Positions 17,069 to 24,735 of a stretch of DNA of 39,939 nucleotides are shown in pieces. Origin of the DNA: a virus. The number at the start of each line of letters is the position of its first letter. The first letter of the stretch is position 1. The translations under genes were made by a program, and so were the position numbers. Where the stretch lies: IMG/VR virus record IMGVR_UViG_3300010885_077192, positions 1-39,939 of that record; one strand, written 5' to 3'. Below the pieces are notes generated by a model. The model was not told the origin of the DNA, made no database searches, and was given only the letters and a program-made list of their open reading frames with translations.

Positions 17069-17714
17069 CGGCGGGCATTTCTTCGTAATTGATATACTCG
17101 GCGTTCTTTGCCTTCGCTACGGTTTCAAAAAATTTGGTAATGTCCACACTACCACCGGCCTGCTGAATGAAGTTCATAATCAGGCTTCGAACATCCGGAT
17201 CCAGCACTTCCACATAGTTGCGTTCCTGCATGAGTTTCTCCAGATCAATGCGATCGGGGTCGTCCTTGTCCAGTCCTGCAGCAACCATATAGGTATTGGT
17301 GGCCTTTACCATCGCGTCCGCATCATCGTTTTTCTTCGCTTTTTTGTAAGCATCCAGTGCCATGCTGATTGCGCGTTGGCGGTGTACATCTTTCGGTATT
17401 TCGCCAATTTCGCCAAAAACATGGCGCATATTGCGAATGTCGTTGCGCGCCTGGCTGACCGATATTTCAAACTCGGCTTGCAACTTATCCAGGATCTTCA
17501 TGTACTTCAATCCCTTCATGAAATAAGCCCTGGCGGCAAACCATCGATCGCGGATATGTTCCTCCTTGGGCTTGAGCGGAAAGTCGTAATTATTATCCAG
17601 CCAATCGATTACGATCTGGCTTTCGCTCAGTCCGTGCATGCGTTCGCGCCACCGGTATTCGGGTAGCAATTCGGGCGTAATGTCACTTGCTTTTATGCTG
17701 GCGATGTTTTTCAT
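17058..17714 (-). CDS. Putative terminase small subunit
   Basis: A 218-residue helical protein directly upstream of, and overlapping, the large terminase gene. A helix-turn-helix-like segment occurs at about residues 75-100 ('ILDKLQAEFEISVSQARNDI'). The C-terminal part is charged and helical, as in small terminases that recognise the packaging start site and form a ring. The call rests on position, size and the HTH-like element. Confidence 0.65.
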   Translation of the reverse strand: MKNIASIKASDITPELLPEYRWRERMHGLSESQIVIDWLDNNYDFPLKPKEEHIRDRWFAARAYFMKGLKYMKILDKLQAEFEISVSQARNDIRNMRHVFGEIGEIPKDVHRQRAISMALDAYKKAKKNDDADAMVKATNTYMVAAGLDKDDPDRIDLEKLMQERNYVEVLDPDVRSLIMNFIQQAGGSVDITKFFETVAKAKNAEYINYEEMPADDE

Positions 17715-18388
17715 TTTGTGGCTTCGATTCGTTCTTTTTCGGCGATTTTAGCGGCTAATTCAGCCTCCAGTTCCTTTCTGCGTTCAAGGCTTTTTGCCTC
17801 CGGGATGATCTTGTTTAGTTTGCTGATCCGCGTGCGTAGGCTCAGCAGTTTTTTCAGATCGGCCGCAGGTTCATTCTGATCATACCCTTGTACTTCATAT
17901 TTGAAAGTGTAAGCAGTAGTCGGTTCTGGATTGCGCATTCGATCATACAGCGCATCGAGTTGCGGCGTGATCGTTTCCATCAGTTCTATGGCGTGCTGGG
18001 CGCGATCTTCATCGGTAGTGGCGTTTACCATCAGGGCATGCACATAACTTTGGCGCTTGTGCAATTCCTTTGCCTGTTGGAATAGCGGGTGTGCTCGAAA
18101 ATCGTCCGGCGTAGGTGCAGGTTGCTGTATCGGTACCGGTATAGGTATTGGATTTTGCTTGGGTGGTTCAGGCGCTGGCTTTTCTGATACTTCGTATGGG
18201 ATTTTGCGCAGCGCGATGTATAATTTGCCCCGCTCTGCCTCCGTAGGCTTGCGTTTTCTGGCAATATTGTTTAGGTTTTCAGCAGCCGACTTAGTAATCC
18301 CAAGGCTGGCAATCGGATAATTATTCATGATATTTACCCCTTGCGCAAACGTCATTTTCTCTTGTAAAAAGTAGTCGTACATCGTCAT
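17711..18388 (-). CDS. Unknown protein preceding terminase
   Basis: A 225-residue protein: a basic N-terminal third, a Pro-rich linker (about residues 65-90) and a charged coiled-coil C-terminus (about 175-225). The ATG at 18388 lies 4 nt after the -7 box of promoter e, predicting a leaderless transcript; internal Met codons further on cannot be excluded as starts. It overlaps the small terminase start by 4 nt. A packaging-associated role is likely from context only. Confidence 0.55.
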   Translation of the reverse strand: MTMYDYFLQEKMTFAQGVNIMNNYPIASLGITKSAAENLNNIARKRKPTEAERGKLYIALRKIPYEVSEKPAPEPPKQNPIPIPVPIQQPAPTPDDFRAHPLFQQAKELHKRQSYVHALMVNATTDEDRAQHAIELMETITPQLDALYDRMRNPEPTTAYTFKYEVQGYDQNEPAADLKKLLSLRTRISKLNKIIPEAKSLERRKELEAELAAKIAEKERIEATK

Positions 18389-18392
18389 ACTG

Positions 18393-18429
18393 CAAAGGTT
18401 GCAGCACACGGGTCATCAGAAAAGGACAT
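18393..18429 (-). promoter_or_regulatory. Late promoter e (ATGTCCTTT-N20-AACCTTTG)
   Basis: ATGTCCTTT (18429-18421, minus strand), 20-bp spacer, AACCTTTG (18400-18393), then 4 nt to the ATG at 18388. It serves the terminase unit. The T-tract of the preceding terminator runs directly into the box. Confidence 0.75.
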
Positions 18430-18458
18430 AAAAAAGCCCGCTTCGATGTGAAGCGGGC
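18430..18458 (-). terminator. Strong terminator fused to promoter e
   Basis: Perfect 9-bp stem (GCCCGCTTC 18436-18444, GAAGCGGGC 18450-18458) with 5-nt loop and a T6 tract on the minus strand. It closes the capsid-region unit. Confidence 0.85.
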
Positions 18459-18486
18459 CCAACGAGACTCATGAAACAAATTCAAA

Positions 18487-18714
18487 CTACTCCTTAATTC
18501 CCTTTACTTTTTCAGGTCGGCGCTTCAAGTGCGGAAATCCCGCTTTGATGAGCGCCTCACAGGTGTCCAATTCGATGGTAGAAAAATCTACCGATCCTTG
18601 GCCATAATGCGGCAAGGCGAATACAGGACCGCCCTCCAGTTTTTCCAATTCATACTTTTCCTTAATTGAATCAGGAAGTGTATTGGTCGTGGTAAACTTC
18701 TCCTTTTCTGACAT
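18487..18714 (-). CDS. Small unknown structural-region protein
   Basis: A 75-residue acidic/basic protein starting at the ATG at 18714, just after the stop of the upstream gene. The longer frame overlaps that gene and is rejected. The C-terminal half ('TCEALIKAGFPHLKRR') is a short helical module. Last gene of the capsid unit before the strong terminator. Function unknown. Confidence 0.6.
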   Translation of the reverse strand: MSEKEKFTTTNTLPDSIKEKYELEKLEGGPVFALPHYGQGSVDFSTIELDTCEALIKAGFPHLKRRPEKVKGIKE

Positions 18715-18715
18715 A

Positions 18716-19264
18716 CTAGATTGGCGTTTGGTTGATCGTTCCAGTGTACAAAGTAGGCGTGCTGGTAATCCAACGAATTGTGTATAAAGTACCACGATCA
18801 TCCGTGGCGGCAACACCGGTGCCGCCATCCGCCTCTTGGAGGTAGGCTGGATCATCCTTGGTGCCCAACGTATGCAAGGTGCCGTTTTTATCAGGACACA
18901 AGAATACGCCTGGGATGTTTTTAACATCCTTCAGCCATTCCAACTGCACCGCATCCAAGCCGACAACATAAAAGGTAAAAATTACCTCCAGTGATTTTGA
19001 GCCAGTACCGCCAACGGCCTTGTAACTCACTCCACCCTTCTCCATAAGCATGGGGAAAGACCGGAAATACCCTTTGCCGCTACCCGCGCCGGTGAAAGAA
19101 AAGTTACCAGACAACTGGACCGTTTTACCATCGCCAGCCGCGCTGGGTGTCTGGTATGCTGGCCATGAGGCAAACTCTTCAGCGGGCGCCATGTAGCCTG
19201 TGCCTTTTATACCAGCGGCATTGGTTAGGCATGAGCCATTGGTTAATTTATTAATTTCACACAT
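18716..19264 (-). CDS. Beta-rich structural protein, tail-tube or capsid-decoration type
   Basis: A 182-residue protein rich in Gly, Thr and Ser with beta-type sequence, four Cys (C2, C12 and two later), and no signal peptide. Size and composition match phage tail-tube subunits; a capsid decoration protein is the main alternative because it follows the capsid gene. The tape measure gene is elsewhere, so context does not decide. Confidence 0.5.
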   Translation of the reverse strand: MCEINKLTNGSCLTNAAGIKGTGYMAPAEEFASWPAYQTPSAAGDGKTVQLSGNFSFTGAGSGKGYFRSFPMLMEKGGVSYKAVGGTGSKSLEVIFTFYVVGLDAVQLEWLKDVKNIPGVFLCPDKNGTLHTLGTKDDPAYLQEADGGTGVAATDDRGTLYTIRWITSTPTLYTGTINQTPI

Positions 19265-19295
19265 GATTATGCGTATTTTGAAGTGATTGGAAAGA

Positions 19296-19649
19296 CTACG
19301 CTACTTTTTGAAAGTGAGCGTAGTTGATTTCAATAAGGCGATCCAACACCGCGCAGGCTGCTGCATTGCCTTCACCATCCGCCGCCTCATTAATGAGGAT
19401 TTGGGCATCGTGAAGTACGCCATTACCATCACGCACGCGCAAGTGTCCGGCATCAAATGCATGGCCTTTGTAGGTGCCCGTTACCTTGGGTTGTGCTTTG
19501 CCGGAAGCAATTTCAGCCTGCAAGGAAAGCAGGGCATCTTCTGCTACCTTTTTTTCGGCTGCGGCGGCAGCAATTTGCTTTTGGAGGTCGGCGGCTTCTT
19601 TGCGCGCCTCATCCAATTGCTTTTTGAGTTCTTTTTCCTGATCCGACAT
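19296..19649 (-). CDS. Coiled-coil protein downstream of capsid
   Basis: A 117-residue protein starting at the ATG at 19649; the longer frame crosses a terminator stem. Residues 1-50 form an Ala/Lys/Glu-rich coiled coil; the rest is a small globular domain. A head-associated or scaffold-like protein is possible, although scaffolds usually precede the capsid gene. Function unknown. Confidence 0.55.
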   Translation of the reverse strand: MSDQEKELKKQLDEARKEAADLQKQIAAAAAEKKVAEDALLSLQAEIASGKAQPKVTGTYKGHAFDAGHLRVRDGNGVLHDAQILINEAADGEGNAAACAVLDRLIEINYAHFQKVA

Positions 19650-19676
19650 GATATCTAAAAGGTTGTTTTGTTTTTG

Positions 19677-19714
19677 AAAAAAACCGAGTGGCAATAAGGG
19701 AATTGGCCACCCGG
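19677..19714 (-). terminator. Terminator after the major capsid gene
   Basis: Imperfect stem (CCGAGTGGCAA 19684-19694 with TTGGCCACCCGG 19703-19714) followed on the minus strand by a T7 tract. A further small stem (AGCGGGTAACCCGCT, about 19751-19765) lies between it and the capsid stop. It could cap the capsid mRNA while letting some transcription through to the genes below. Confidence 0.75.
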
Positions 19715-19789
19715 CTACTCATATGGTTGACTTGCTGAAGAATTAACATAAGCGGGTAACCCGCTTACGCTAAGGCTTCAGCGGGTAAA

Positions 19790-20755
19790 TTACGCCTGGT
19801 CGTTGACGTACAAATTCGACCAGTACTCAAAGCCAAAGAAGCGGTAGATCACCGCCTTAGCCTTCAATGTGTACAGGTCAGCCTGGAAAATAAACTGCGG
19901 GTACTGTGGGTAGCCACGACGCGTACCGATGATCATGTTTTGCTGATTATCGGGAAGGAAAATCCACCGGTTGCTGCCTTCCATGGCTTTCACGCCTACA
20001 ATCATGCAGTTGGTACCATCCACAGTCAAGCCGCCCATTTGCTGGTTGAGTTGCTGCCAGGTAGATACATTGAAATCGCCACGGTAATCGTAGTAGTACT
20101 TGCGCATCCACGAATCGGACATGAGGATTTTACCGCTCCGGCCTCTTACTTCGCGGGGCATGGCCAGCATCCAGTCTTCCAATTTAGAACGGATATCCGA
20201 TGCGGAATATGATCCAGAGGCTACCGGTACCAGTTTGCCAGCGGTGATAGCGTCGGCAATGGCTTTTTTGTAACCGTTCACCGATTCCAATACAGCACCC
20301 GGTACACCAGCAGTAGGCGCAACATATTCGCCTGCCCATGCAGCATCGTTCAAATTGTCGCGGAAAGACGGCATGATTTCCTGCTCGATGATGTACTTTG
20401 GGTAAGTCCATTGCATTGGATCTTTCCCGCCTTCAAACCAGTTTGCAGCCCACTTGTCGTAAAACTTTTCAAGTTGCTCCTCGGTGAATTCAAGGTCCAA
20501 TTTGATCGGGCGAAGGGTATTGTCAACGGCGTCAAAAGCCTCCTGGTTGTTGGGCGTAAATCGGGGCTGGTACGGCTGCAAAATATCACCGGTAGTGACG
20601 TTTACCGCTGAGTACATTTTATCGGCCTGTACAAATGGCAACATATTTTCAAATTCAAGCCCTACCCGGAACTTGGTTTTGATTTCAGGAGAAAACTGCA
20701 CCACTTGCTGATTCAGCATGGCCGCAGTTGCCTCAATGGAGAGTAAATGATTCAT
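19790..20755 (-). CDS. Major capsid protein
   Basis: A 321-residue protein directly downstream of the head protease. It shows the composition and layout of an HK97-fold capsid subunit: N-terminal arm, a helical region with many aromatic and acidic residues, a 'VRGRSGKILMSDSWM' segment in the middle, and a beta-rich C-terminal portion rich in Tyr, Phe and Gln. A terminator follows, as often seen for this highly expressed gene. Called from context and general features, not from a search. Confidence 0.75.
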   Translation of the reverse strand: MNHLLSIEATAAMLNQQVVQFSPEIKTKFRVGLEFENMLPFVQADKMYSAVNVTTGDILQPYQPRFTPNNQEAFDAVDNTLRPIKLDLEFTEEQLEKFYDKWAANWFEGGKDPMQWTYPKYIIEQEIMPSFRDNLNDAAWAGEYVAPTAGVPGAVLESVNGYKKAIADAITAGKLVPVASGSYSASDIRSKLEDWMLAMPREVRGRSGKILMSDSWMRKYYYDYRGDFNVSTWQQLNQQMGGLTVDGTNCMIVGVKAMEGSNRWIFLPDNQQNMIIGTRRGYPQYPQFIFQADLYTLKAKAVIYRFFGFEYWSNLYVNDQA

Positions 20756-20803
20756 ATTTTCTTACGAGATAAAAATGTGAGCGTGTTTTGATGAGGTGCG
20801 ATA

Positions 20804-21952
20804 CTAGATCACACGTTGCATGTATGGGTTTTGGCCGCTTGCCGCGATTTTGGCCAAATTGGCATTGGCTTCGTCTAGCGCTTTTTTAGCATCCTGTGTG
20901 CCGATACCTGCGGTTGGAAGGTCCGTTTCCGGAGCGTCCGGCGTGCTGCGCTCAGCACCAGGCTTTGCGCCCAGTTCATTCAGCGCTTTACGGGTGTTTT
21001 CCAGTTCAGTTTTTACCGCAGTGAATTCATCGCGCAGGGCTTTGATCGCTTCACTTTCGGAATCCGTTTTTGGTACTTTAGCGGCTTCCAAGGCATCCAG
21101 TTCGGCTTTTACCGCAACCGGATCCAGCGAGCCATCGGCCAGGCTCTTTTTGAAATCTTCTAATTCCATGATTTCTTTTTGTTGTTGGGTGATAATAGTT
21201 TGTTTCTGGGTACCGAGCATATCACTCAGAACCTCTCTAATACGACCGATAATAGAGGTATCAGCCTCTTTTTTTGCGGTGGCCTCGCTGGAAATCATCG
21301 TTTCCAGCAACTTTTTATAAGGCATTCCAGCCGAAACCTTCATCGGATCGGCGGCAGCGTATTCGGTAGTGTCGGATACCAGGCCATCGGTCACGGCTTC
21401 ACTGTACGTGAGCCAATGATCCTTGTAATCGGCGTAGTATCGGCTGCGCATTTCATCGGCGGTAATTCCAATGCTGGCAGCAGTGGCAGTAATGGCGCTT
21501 TCGGTGAACTTATCCAGCGCATCGGCGCATTCACGCATGGTCATAGCATTGCCCGCACACATATTCCAGGCAGGGTGAATCATCAGAAGCGCATTTTTGG
21601 CCATGTGGCGCTGTTTGCCACACATCCAAATGTCAGCAGCCATACTGGCGCAAATGCCATCGTTCCAGGTGTGGATTTCGGCGGCGCTATTTTGAATGGC
21701 CGACATGATCGCATTGCCATGGAAGAAGTCGCCACCTGGAGAGTTGATGCGCAGGTGGATAACCGGGTATTGCGCCGATAAGGCATTGAGTTCTTTCACA
21801 AAATCAATATCGGTTACGCCGGTTTGCACATATTCGTAGAGCCCTGGATCCCAGGACCATTCTTCCCCAATATAACCGTATAAGAAAATGGTTGCCTCGG
21901 TAGCGCCCTGCTCGGTGAGCAGTTTGTAATATGGTTTAATATTCTTATTCAT
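20804..21952 (-). CDS. ClpP-type head maturation protease with C-terminal coiled coil
   Basis: A 382-residue protein whose first 200 residues match the ClpP/S14-type prohead proteases: 'SPGGD' (71-75), nucleophile Ser in 'CASMAAD' (S103), catalytic His in 'MIHPAW' (H126), and a 'KDHWLTYSEAVTDGLV' segment with the likely Asp at 178. The remainder is a charged coiled coil with a Pro/Thr-rich linker, which may act as a fused scaffold. It sits immediately before the capsid gene. The ATG at 21952 overlaps the upstream stop by ATGA; the longer frame is rejected. Confidence 0.85.
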   Translation of the reverse strand: MNKNIKPYYKLLTEQGATEATIFLYGYIGEEWSWDPGLYEYVQTGVTDIDFVKELNALSAQYPVIHLRINSPGGDFFHGNAIMSAIQNSAAEIHTWNDGICASMAADIWMCGKQRHMAKNALLMIHPAWNMCAGNAMTMRECADALDKFTESAITATAASIGITADEMRSRYYADYKDHWLTYSEAVTDGLVSDTTEYAAADPMKVSAGMPYKKLLETMISSEATAKKEADTSIIGRIREVLSDMLGTQKQTIITQQQKEIMELEDFKKSLADGSLDPVAVKAELDALEAAKVPKTDSESEAIKALRDEFTAVKTELENTRKALNELGAKPGAERSTPDAPETDLPTAGIGTQDAKKALDEANANLAKIAASGQNPYMQRVI

Positions 21953-22440
21953 CAGAAAACAGGTATATAACCGGGCGATTTGCATAGCGAAACGCCGGTA
22001 AAAGTGATGCGGTGTACTCGACCATCGGCACCATCGGCACCGCTATCGAATTTGCTTTCAAAACGTAAGGGCTGTTCGGGCGATCCGAGCAGAAGTGGCT
22101 GTCCTTCGCGCGTAACGCGCACGATGAACCGCTGTTGCTTCATGCGATTGCACCAGCCGCGCACACCTGGAATATCCGATGGCATAACTGCCGATAGATT
22201 CAGGTTGAAGTATTCGCCCTGGTCATTTTCAACTTGATCCTCATTCCATTGTCCGGAGCCAGAAACGTATGGAATAGTGTACCATGCCACACTGGTAAAT
22301 GCGGGCTGCTGATTGTATCCTTCCGAAAATGCGCGGATAAACGTGGTAGTATCTACCTCGCTTATCGGTACAAATTCCAATTTCCCTGCACCTGGAAGGG
22401 TGCCGGTTTGGCAAGAAGTATATACAATTTGGTAAGACAT
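21952..22440 (-). CDS. Unknown protein, first gene of the capsid unit
   Basis: A 162-residue beta-rich protein that begins 4 nt after the -7 box of promoter f, so the transcript is probably leaderless. C-terminal 'GYIPVF'. It precedes and overlaps the protease gene by 1 nt within an ATGA. A connector or head-completion role is possible from position; no family recognised. Confidence 0.6.
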   Translation of the reverse strand: MSYQIVYTSCQTGTLPGAGKLEFVPISEVDTTTFIRAFSEGYNQQPAFTSVAWYTIPYVSGSGQWNEDQVENDQGEYFNLNLSAVMPSDIPGVRGWCNRMKQQRFIVRVTREGQPLLLGSPEQPLRFESKFDSGADGADGRVHRITFTGVSLCKSPGYIPVF

Positions 22441-22444
22441 AGCG

Positions 22445-22481
22445 CAAATGTGCGCTACCCTACCCTGCTCTGAAAGGACAG
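22445..22481 (-). promoter_or_regulatory. Late promoter f (CTGTCCTTT-N20-CACATTTG)
   Basis: CTGTCCTTT (22481-22473, minus strand), 20-bp spacer, CACATTTG (22452-22445), then 4 nt to the ATG at 22440. It serves the protease-capsid unit. Confidence 0.75.
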
Positions 22482-22489
22482 GGACAATA

Positions 22490-23008
22490 CTAGCACTGCT
22501 GCGCCCACTGGCGTCCTTTGATCGGATTGAGCGCCCGATACTTGCGGGCGCGATACTGCGCTTTTTTCATGGAGTCGTACTCGTAGTAATCATCCAGCCC
22601 GGCGCGGCGTAAATATTCGCCGATGGTATCCTGCTCATGTTTGCCCCGGCTTTTGCCGTCCATGACAAGTTGCAGCACATCGTCTTGCATACTGCTGTAC
22701 AGAAATGAGTTGAAATGCAGCGCAATACGGTCGGCTACATTAAAAATTTCGTAGCGGGCAATTGGCCCGTGTGCCTCAAATCGGATGCGCGCGGTGAGCG
22801 CTTGTAACTCGAGCGGCGTAAGTTGTGGATCGCGCCCTTCATCGTAAAAAATGATGGCCATGCTCATCATGGCGGTCAGCATATTGGCAATGGAAGATTG
22901 TCCTGGTAAAACGAGCGGCCGACCTTCAATCAGGTGCTCTCTATACTGTATATATTTCAATAATCCCGGCTCAATGGGCAAATAGCCGTCAACGATAATC
23001 TTACTCAT
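22490..23008 (-). CDS. Unknown late protein
   Basis: A 172-residue protein, mostly helical, with a short hydrophobic patch (about residues 40-55) too mixed to be a certain membrane segment, and a basic C-terminus rich in Tyr, Arg and Lys. It forms its own unit between the lysis and capsid genes, behind a degenerate late promoter. Possibly a head-tail connector component; function unknown. Confidence 0.55.
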   Translation of the reverse strand: MSKIIVDGYLPIEPGLLKYIQYREHLIEGRPLVLPGQSSIANMLTAMMSMAIIFYDEGRDPQLTPLELQALTARIRFEAHGPIARYEIFNVADRIALHFNSFLYSSMQDDVLQLVMDGKSRGKHEQDTIGEYLRRAGLDDYYEYDSMKKAQYRARKYRALNPIKGRQWAQQC

Positions 23009-23016
23009 ATTGCCGA

Positions 23017-23053
23017 CAATTTAGAATGATAAGAACTAATAAGTGTTTGACAA
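23017..23053 (-). promoter_or_regulatory. Degenerate late promoter k (TTGTCAAAC-N20-CTAAATTG)
   Basis: TTGTCAAAC (23053-23045, minus strand), 20-bp spacer, CTAAATTG (23024-23017), 8 nt to the ATG at 23008. Only the TTGTC half of the upstream box is kept, but the spacing is the same. Weaker evidence than the other sites. Confidence 0.4.
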
Positions 23054-23094
23054 TTAATGGTATATACAACAATAGTGCCGATTTTTTGACCGAC

Positions 23095-23131
23095 AAAAGG
23101 CCCGATATGACATTTCATACCAGGCCTTTTT
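23095..23131 (-). terminator. Symmetric terminator after the holin gene
   Basis: AAAAGGCC (23095-23102) pairs with GGCCTTTT (23123-23130), with further imperfect pairing inside the loop. A-tract and T-tract on both sides allow termination in either direction. It lies 24 nt past the holin stop codon. Confidence 0.8.
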
Positions 23132-23154
23132 AAGCAATGAAAAGTGAATGCTTT

Positions 23155-23595
23155 CTATCCTTGCGCTGCAATAACTTTTGGCTTCACAACGATGTGAAGT
23201 ACTGGTAGCAATACATTTACAAAAACAATACTGAGTAGTTGTCCCCAGTTTTTGGATGCAAAATTATTTACGAGTTCACCCGCGGTTCCTTCGGGAATGA
23301 CAGCGCCGTAAAAGGTGGCAATCCATAAAAAAGCACTGGCAATTTGGCCCCAGAAATTGGTACTTAACAGGCTTGCCATCCAGGTACCCGATTTGTTGCG
23401 GATGGTTTTGTACAGTGGTAACAAAATGTTACTGATCAGCAAAGTGCCAATCAAAAATGGATTGAATTTCAGAATAGCATCCATCAGGTCGGAGCCAGTA
23501 TCGGATGGCACGGCAATGCCTGCACCGATCAGAAATACAACCAGGATGTTGAGGATGTTGGCCCAAAAGTTTTTGGACAAAAATGGATTCTTCAT
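23155..23595 (-). CDS. Holin-like membrane protein with internal duplication
   Basis: A 146-residue, strongly hydrophobic protein with about four membrane segments. It consists of two similar halves: each begins with 'NFW' (about residues 9 and 83), continues with a hydrophobic segment, a Pro/Gly turn with acidic residues, then 'LLISNILLPLYK' in the first half and 'LLSIVFVNVLLPVLH' in the second. This suggests an internal tandem duplication of a two-helix unit. Adjacency to the amidase gene supports a holin that releases the endolysin. It has its own promoter (g) directly after the amidase stop. Confidence 0.7.
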   Translation of the reverse strand: MKNPFLSKNFWANILNILVVFLIGAGIAVPSDTGSDLMDAILKFNPFLIGTLLISNILLPLYKTIRNKSGTWMASLLSTNFWGQIASAFLWIATFYGAVIPEGTAGELVNNFASKNWGQLLSIVFVNVLLPVLHIVVKPKVIAAQG

Positions 23596-23615
23596 GTTGT
23601 GTTGATTTTATGGCT

Positions 23616-23652
23616 GCAATTTGAGGAAATGCGGGGCTGTTGGAAAGGACAC
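23616..23652 (-). promoter_or_regulatory. Late promoter g (GTGTCCTTT-N20-CAAATTGC)
   Basis: GTGTCCTTT (23652-23644, minus strand) overlaps the last base of the amidase stop codon; CAAATTGC (23623-23616) follows after 20 bp. With a 19-bp spacer the -7 box reads TCAAATTG, nearer to the pattern. The holin start lies 20 nt further at 23595. Confidence 0.6.
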
Positions 23653-24422
23653 TACACCGGCCGTAAAAAATTGGCTTTAACCCACTGATCCTGCCCGATA
23701 CAAACCCATCCCAATGCGGGTATTTCTTCTACCAGTACCCGCTCATTTTTCAAAAGCGTGTAAGCGATCGGATATTTCGCAGTGGGTCCCTTACGAACAT
23801 TCAATTCGTCCGTATCAACAATAGCAGGGTGTAGATTGAGCGCATCAAGTTGCTGGTAGTACAGCATTACGTTTTTAACGAATGCCATCCATGCCCATTC
23901 TTCAATCATGGGAAGTGGGCATTTTTTGCCCGTCACATCAAAATGGCGTAATAGGTGGGCGAGATCCAGCCCATGTTTGTACAGCAAGATAGCGGCCAGC
24001 ATAGCGCCATTATCGCAGGTTTCGGTCCAGTTACCATCGGAATTGGCACACAGTTCAAGCCCGATGGTAAAGTAGTTGGGCGTAAGGCGCGTGCCTTGGA
24101 TCATTTCTTTGCCTGCGGGCTTGTATTGCCCCAGTGGTTTATCACCCACATGGAAGCCTACTTCGGTTTCAGGAAGTGCCTGTATGATGGTATTGGAATC
24201 GACCAGGTAATGTGCCGATGCTGGCCGGAAAGTGCCGCCTGGGCCCGGAGCGCCATTGTTGAAGTAGTTGCGATTGGCCTGGGCATTGGCACCTTTCGAT
24301 TGATTGGCCGTCCAATGCACTACGATTGCTTTCACCTGGCGCAATTGATAATGTACTGGATCGCGCAGTGCCGGGCGCGTGAGCTTGTGGGTAATTAAGT
24401 CGCGGATGAAGATAGGTTTCAT
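23652..24422 (-). CDS. N-acetylmuramoyl-L-alanine amidase endolysin with SH3b domain
   Basis: A 256-residue endolysin. An Amidase_2-type zinc domain covers about residues 30-180, with likely ligands H36 ('VVHWTAN'), H160 ('LLRHFDVTGKKCP') and C168. A bacterial SH3 domain covers about 205-253 ('LNVRKGPTAKYPIAYTLL'), typically used for cell-wall binding. It cleaves the amide bond between muramic acid and the stem peptide. No signal peptide, so release depends on the holin. The ATG at 24422 lies 4 nt after the -7 box of promoter h; the longer frame is rejected for that reason. Confidence 0.9.
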   Translation of the reverse strand: MKPIFIRDLITHKLTRPALRDPVHYQLRQVKAIVVHWTANQSKGANAQANRNYFNNGAPGPGGTFRPASAHYLVDSNTIIQALPETEVGFHVGDKPLGQYKPAGKEMIQGTRLTPNYFTIGLELCANSDGNWTETCDNGAMLAAILLYKHGLDLAHLLRHFDVTGKKCPLPMIEEWAWMAFVKNVMLYYQQLDALNLHPAIVDTDELNVRKGPTAKYPIAYTLLKNERVLVEEIPALGWVCIGQDQWVKANFLRPV

Positions 24423-24426
24423 GCAA

Positions 24427-24463
24427 CGAAATTGCATATAGTCCCAGTGCTGCAAAAGGACAT
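24427..24463 (-). promoter_or_regulatory. Late promoter h (ATGTCCTTT-N20-CAATTTCG)
   Basis: ATGTCCTTT (24463-24455, minus strand), 20-bp spacer, CAATTTCG (24434-24427), then 4 nt to the amidase ATG at 24422. The T-tract of the terminator upstream runs into the box. Confidence 0.7.
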
Positions 24464-24498
24464 AAAAAAACACCCTTCAGCCATGCGGCTGAAGAGTG
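24464..24498 (-). terminator. Terminator at the end of the early operon
   Basis: A 12-position stem with one mismatch (CACCCTTCAGCC 24471-24482, GGCTGAAGAGTG 24487-24498) followed by a T7 tract on the minus strand. It separates early transcription from the amidase promoter. Confidence 0.85.
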
Positions 24499-24605
24499 TA
24501 AATAAACCCCAAAAAACCGTTACAAATGTAAAATTTTTTTATACTATTTAGTGAAAAAGAAATTAAGAATTTGCAGTGTTATATAGCACAATGCTATAAA
24601 TACAA
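24499..24605 (-). promoter_or_regulatory. AT-rich intergenic stretch with a host-like -7 box
   Basis: No gene seen. On the minus strand a perfect TACATTTG (about 24515-24522) lies some 20-25 nt before the terminator stem, with no clear -33 element. If active it would make only a very short RNA. A near-palindrome GTGTTATATAGCAC lies at about 24574-24587 and could bind a regulator. Confidence 0.25.
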
Positions 24606-24671
24606 TTAGGAAAAGGATGAAAATTGAAAGAATGTGAGATTATCAAGTGGATTCTGTTTTGTTTTTTCCAT
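24606..24671 (-). CDS. Possible 21-residue peptide or remnant gene
   Basis: A short frame (start MEKTKQNP) whose upstream 45-50 bp closely resemble the initiation region of the 77-residue gene at 25153. It may be a real micro-peptide or a gene remnant left by duplication of that leader and decay of its coding part. Weak support. Confidence 0.2.
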   Translation of the reverse strand: MEKTKQNPLDNLTFFQFSSFS

Positions 24672-24717
24672 TGGTGTGAATGTTTTTGTGGCTTGCGCCG
24701 GTTAAATTGGTTTGTTA
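24669..24717 (-). repeat. Duplicated leader sequence, copy 1
   Basis: This stretch and 25151-25198 share a 'CATTGGTGTGAATGTTT' core and a 'GGTTTGTTA' end with similar sequence between. On the minus strand both copies end in an ATG, so they look like a copied translation-initiation region. Confidence 0.6.
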
Positions 24718-24735
24718 TTCAATAAAAAACAAGCT

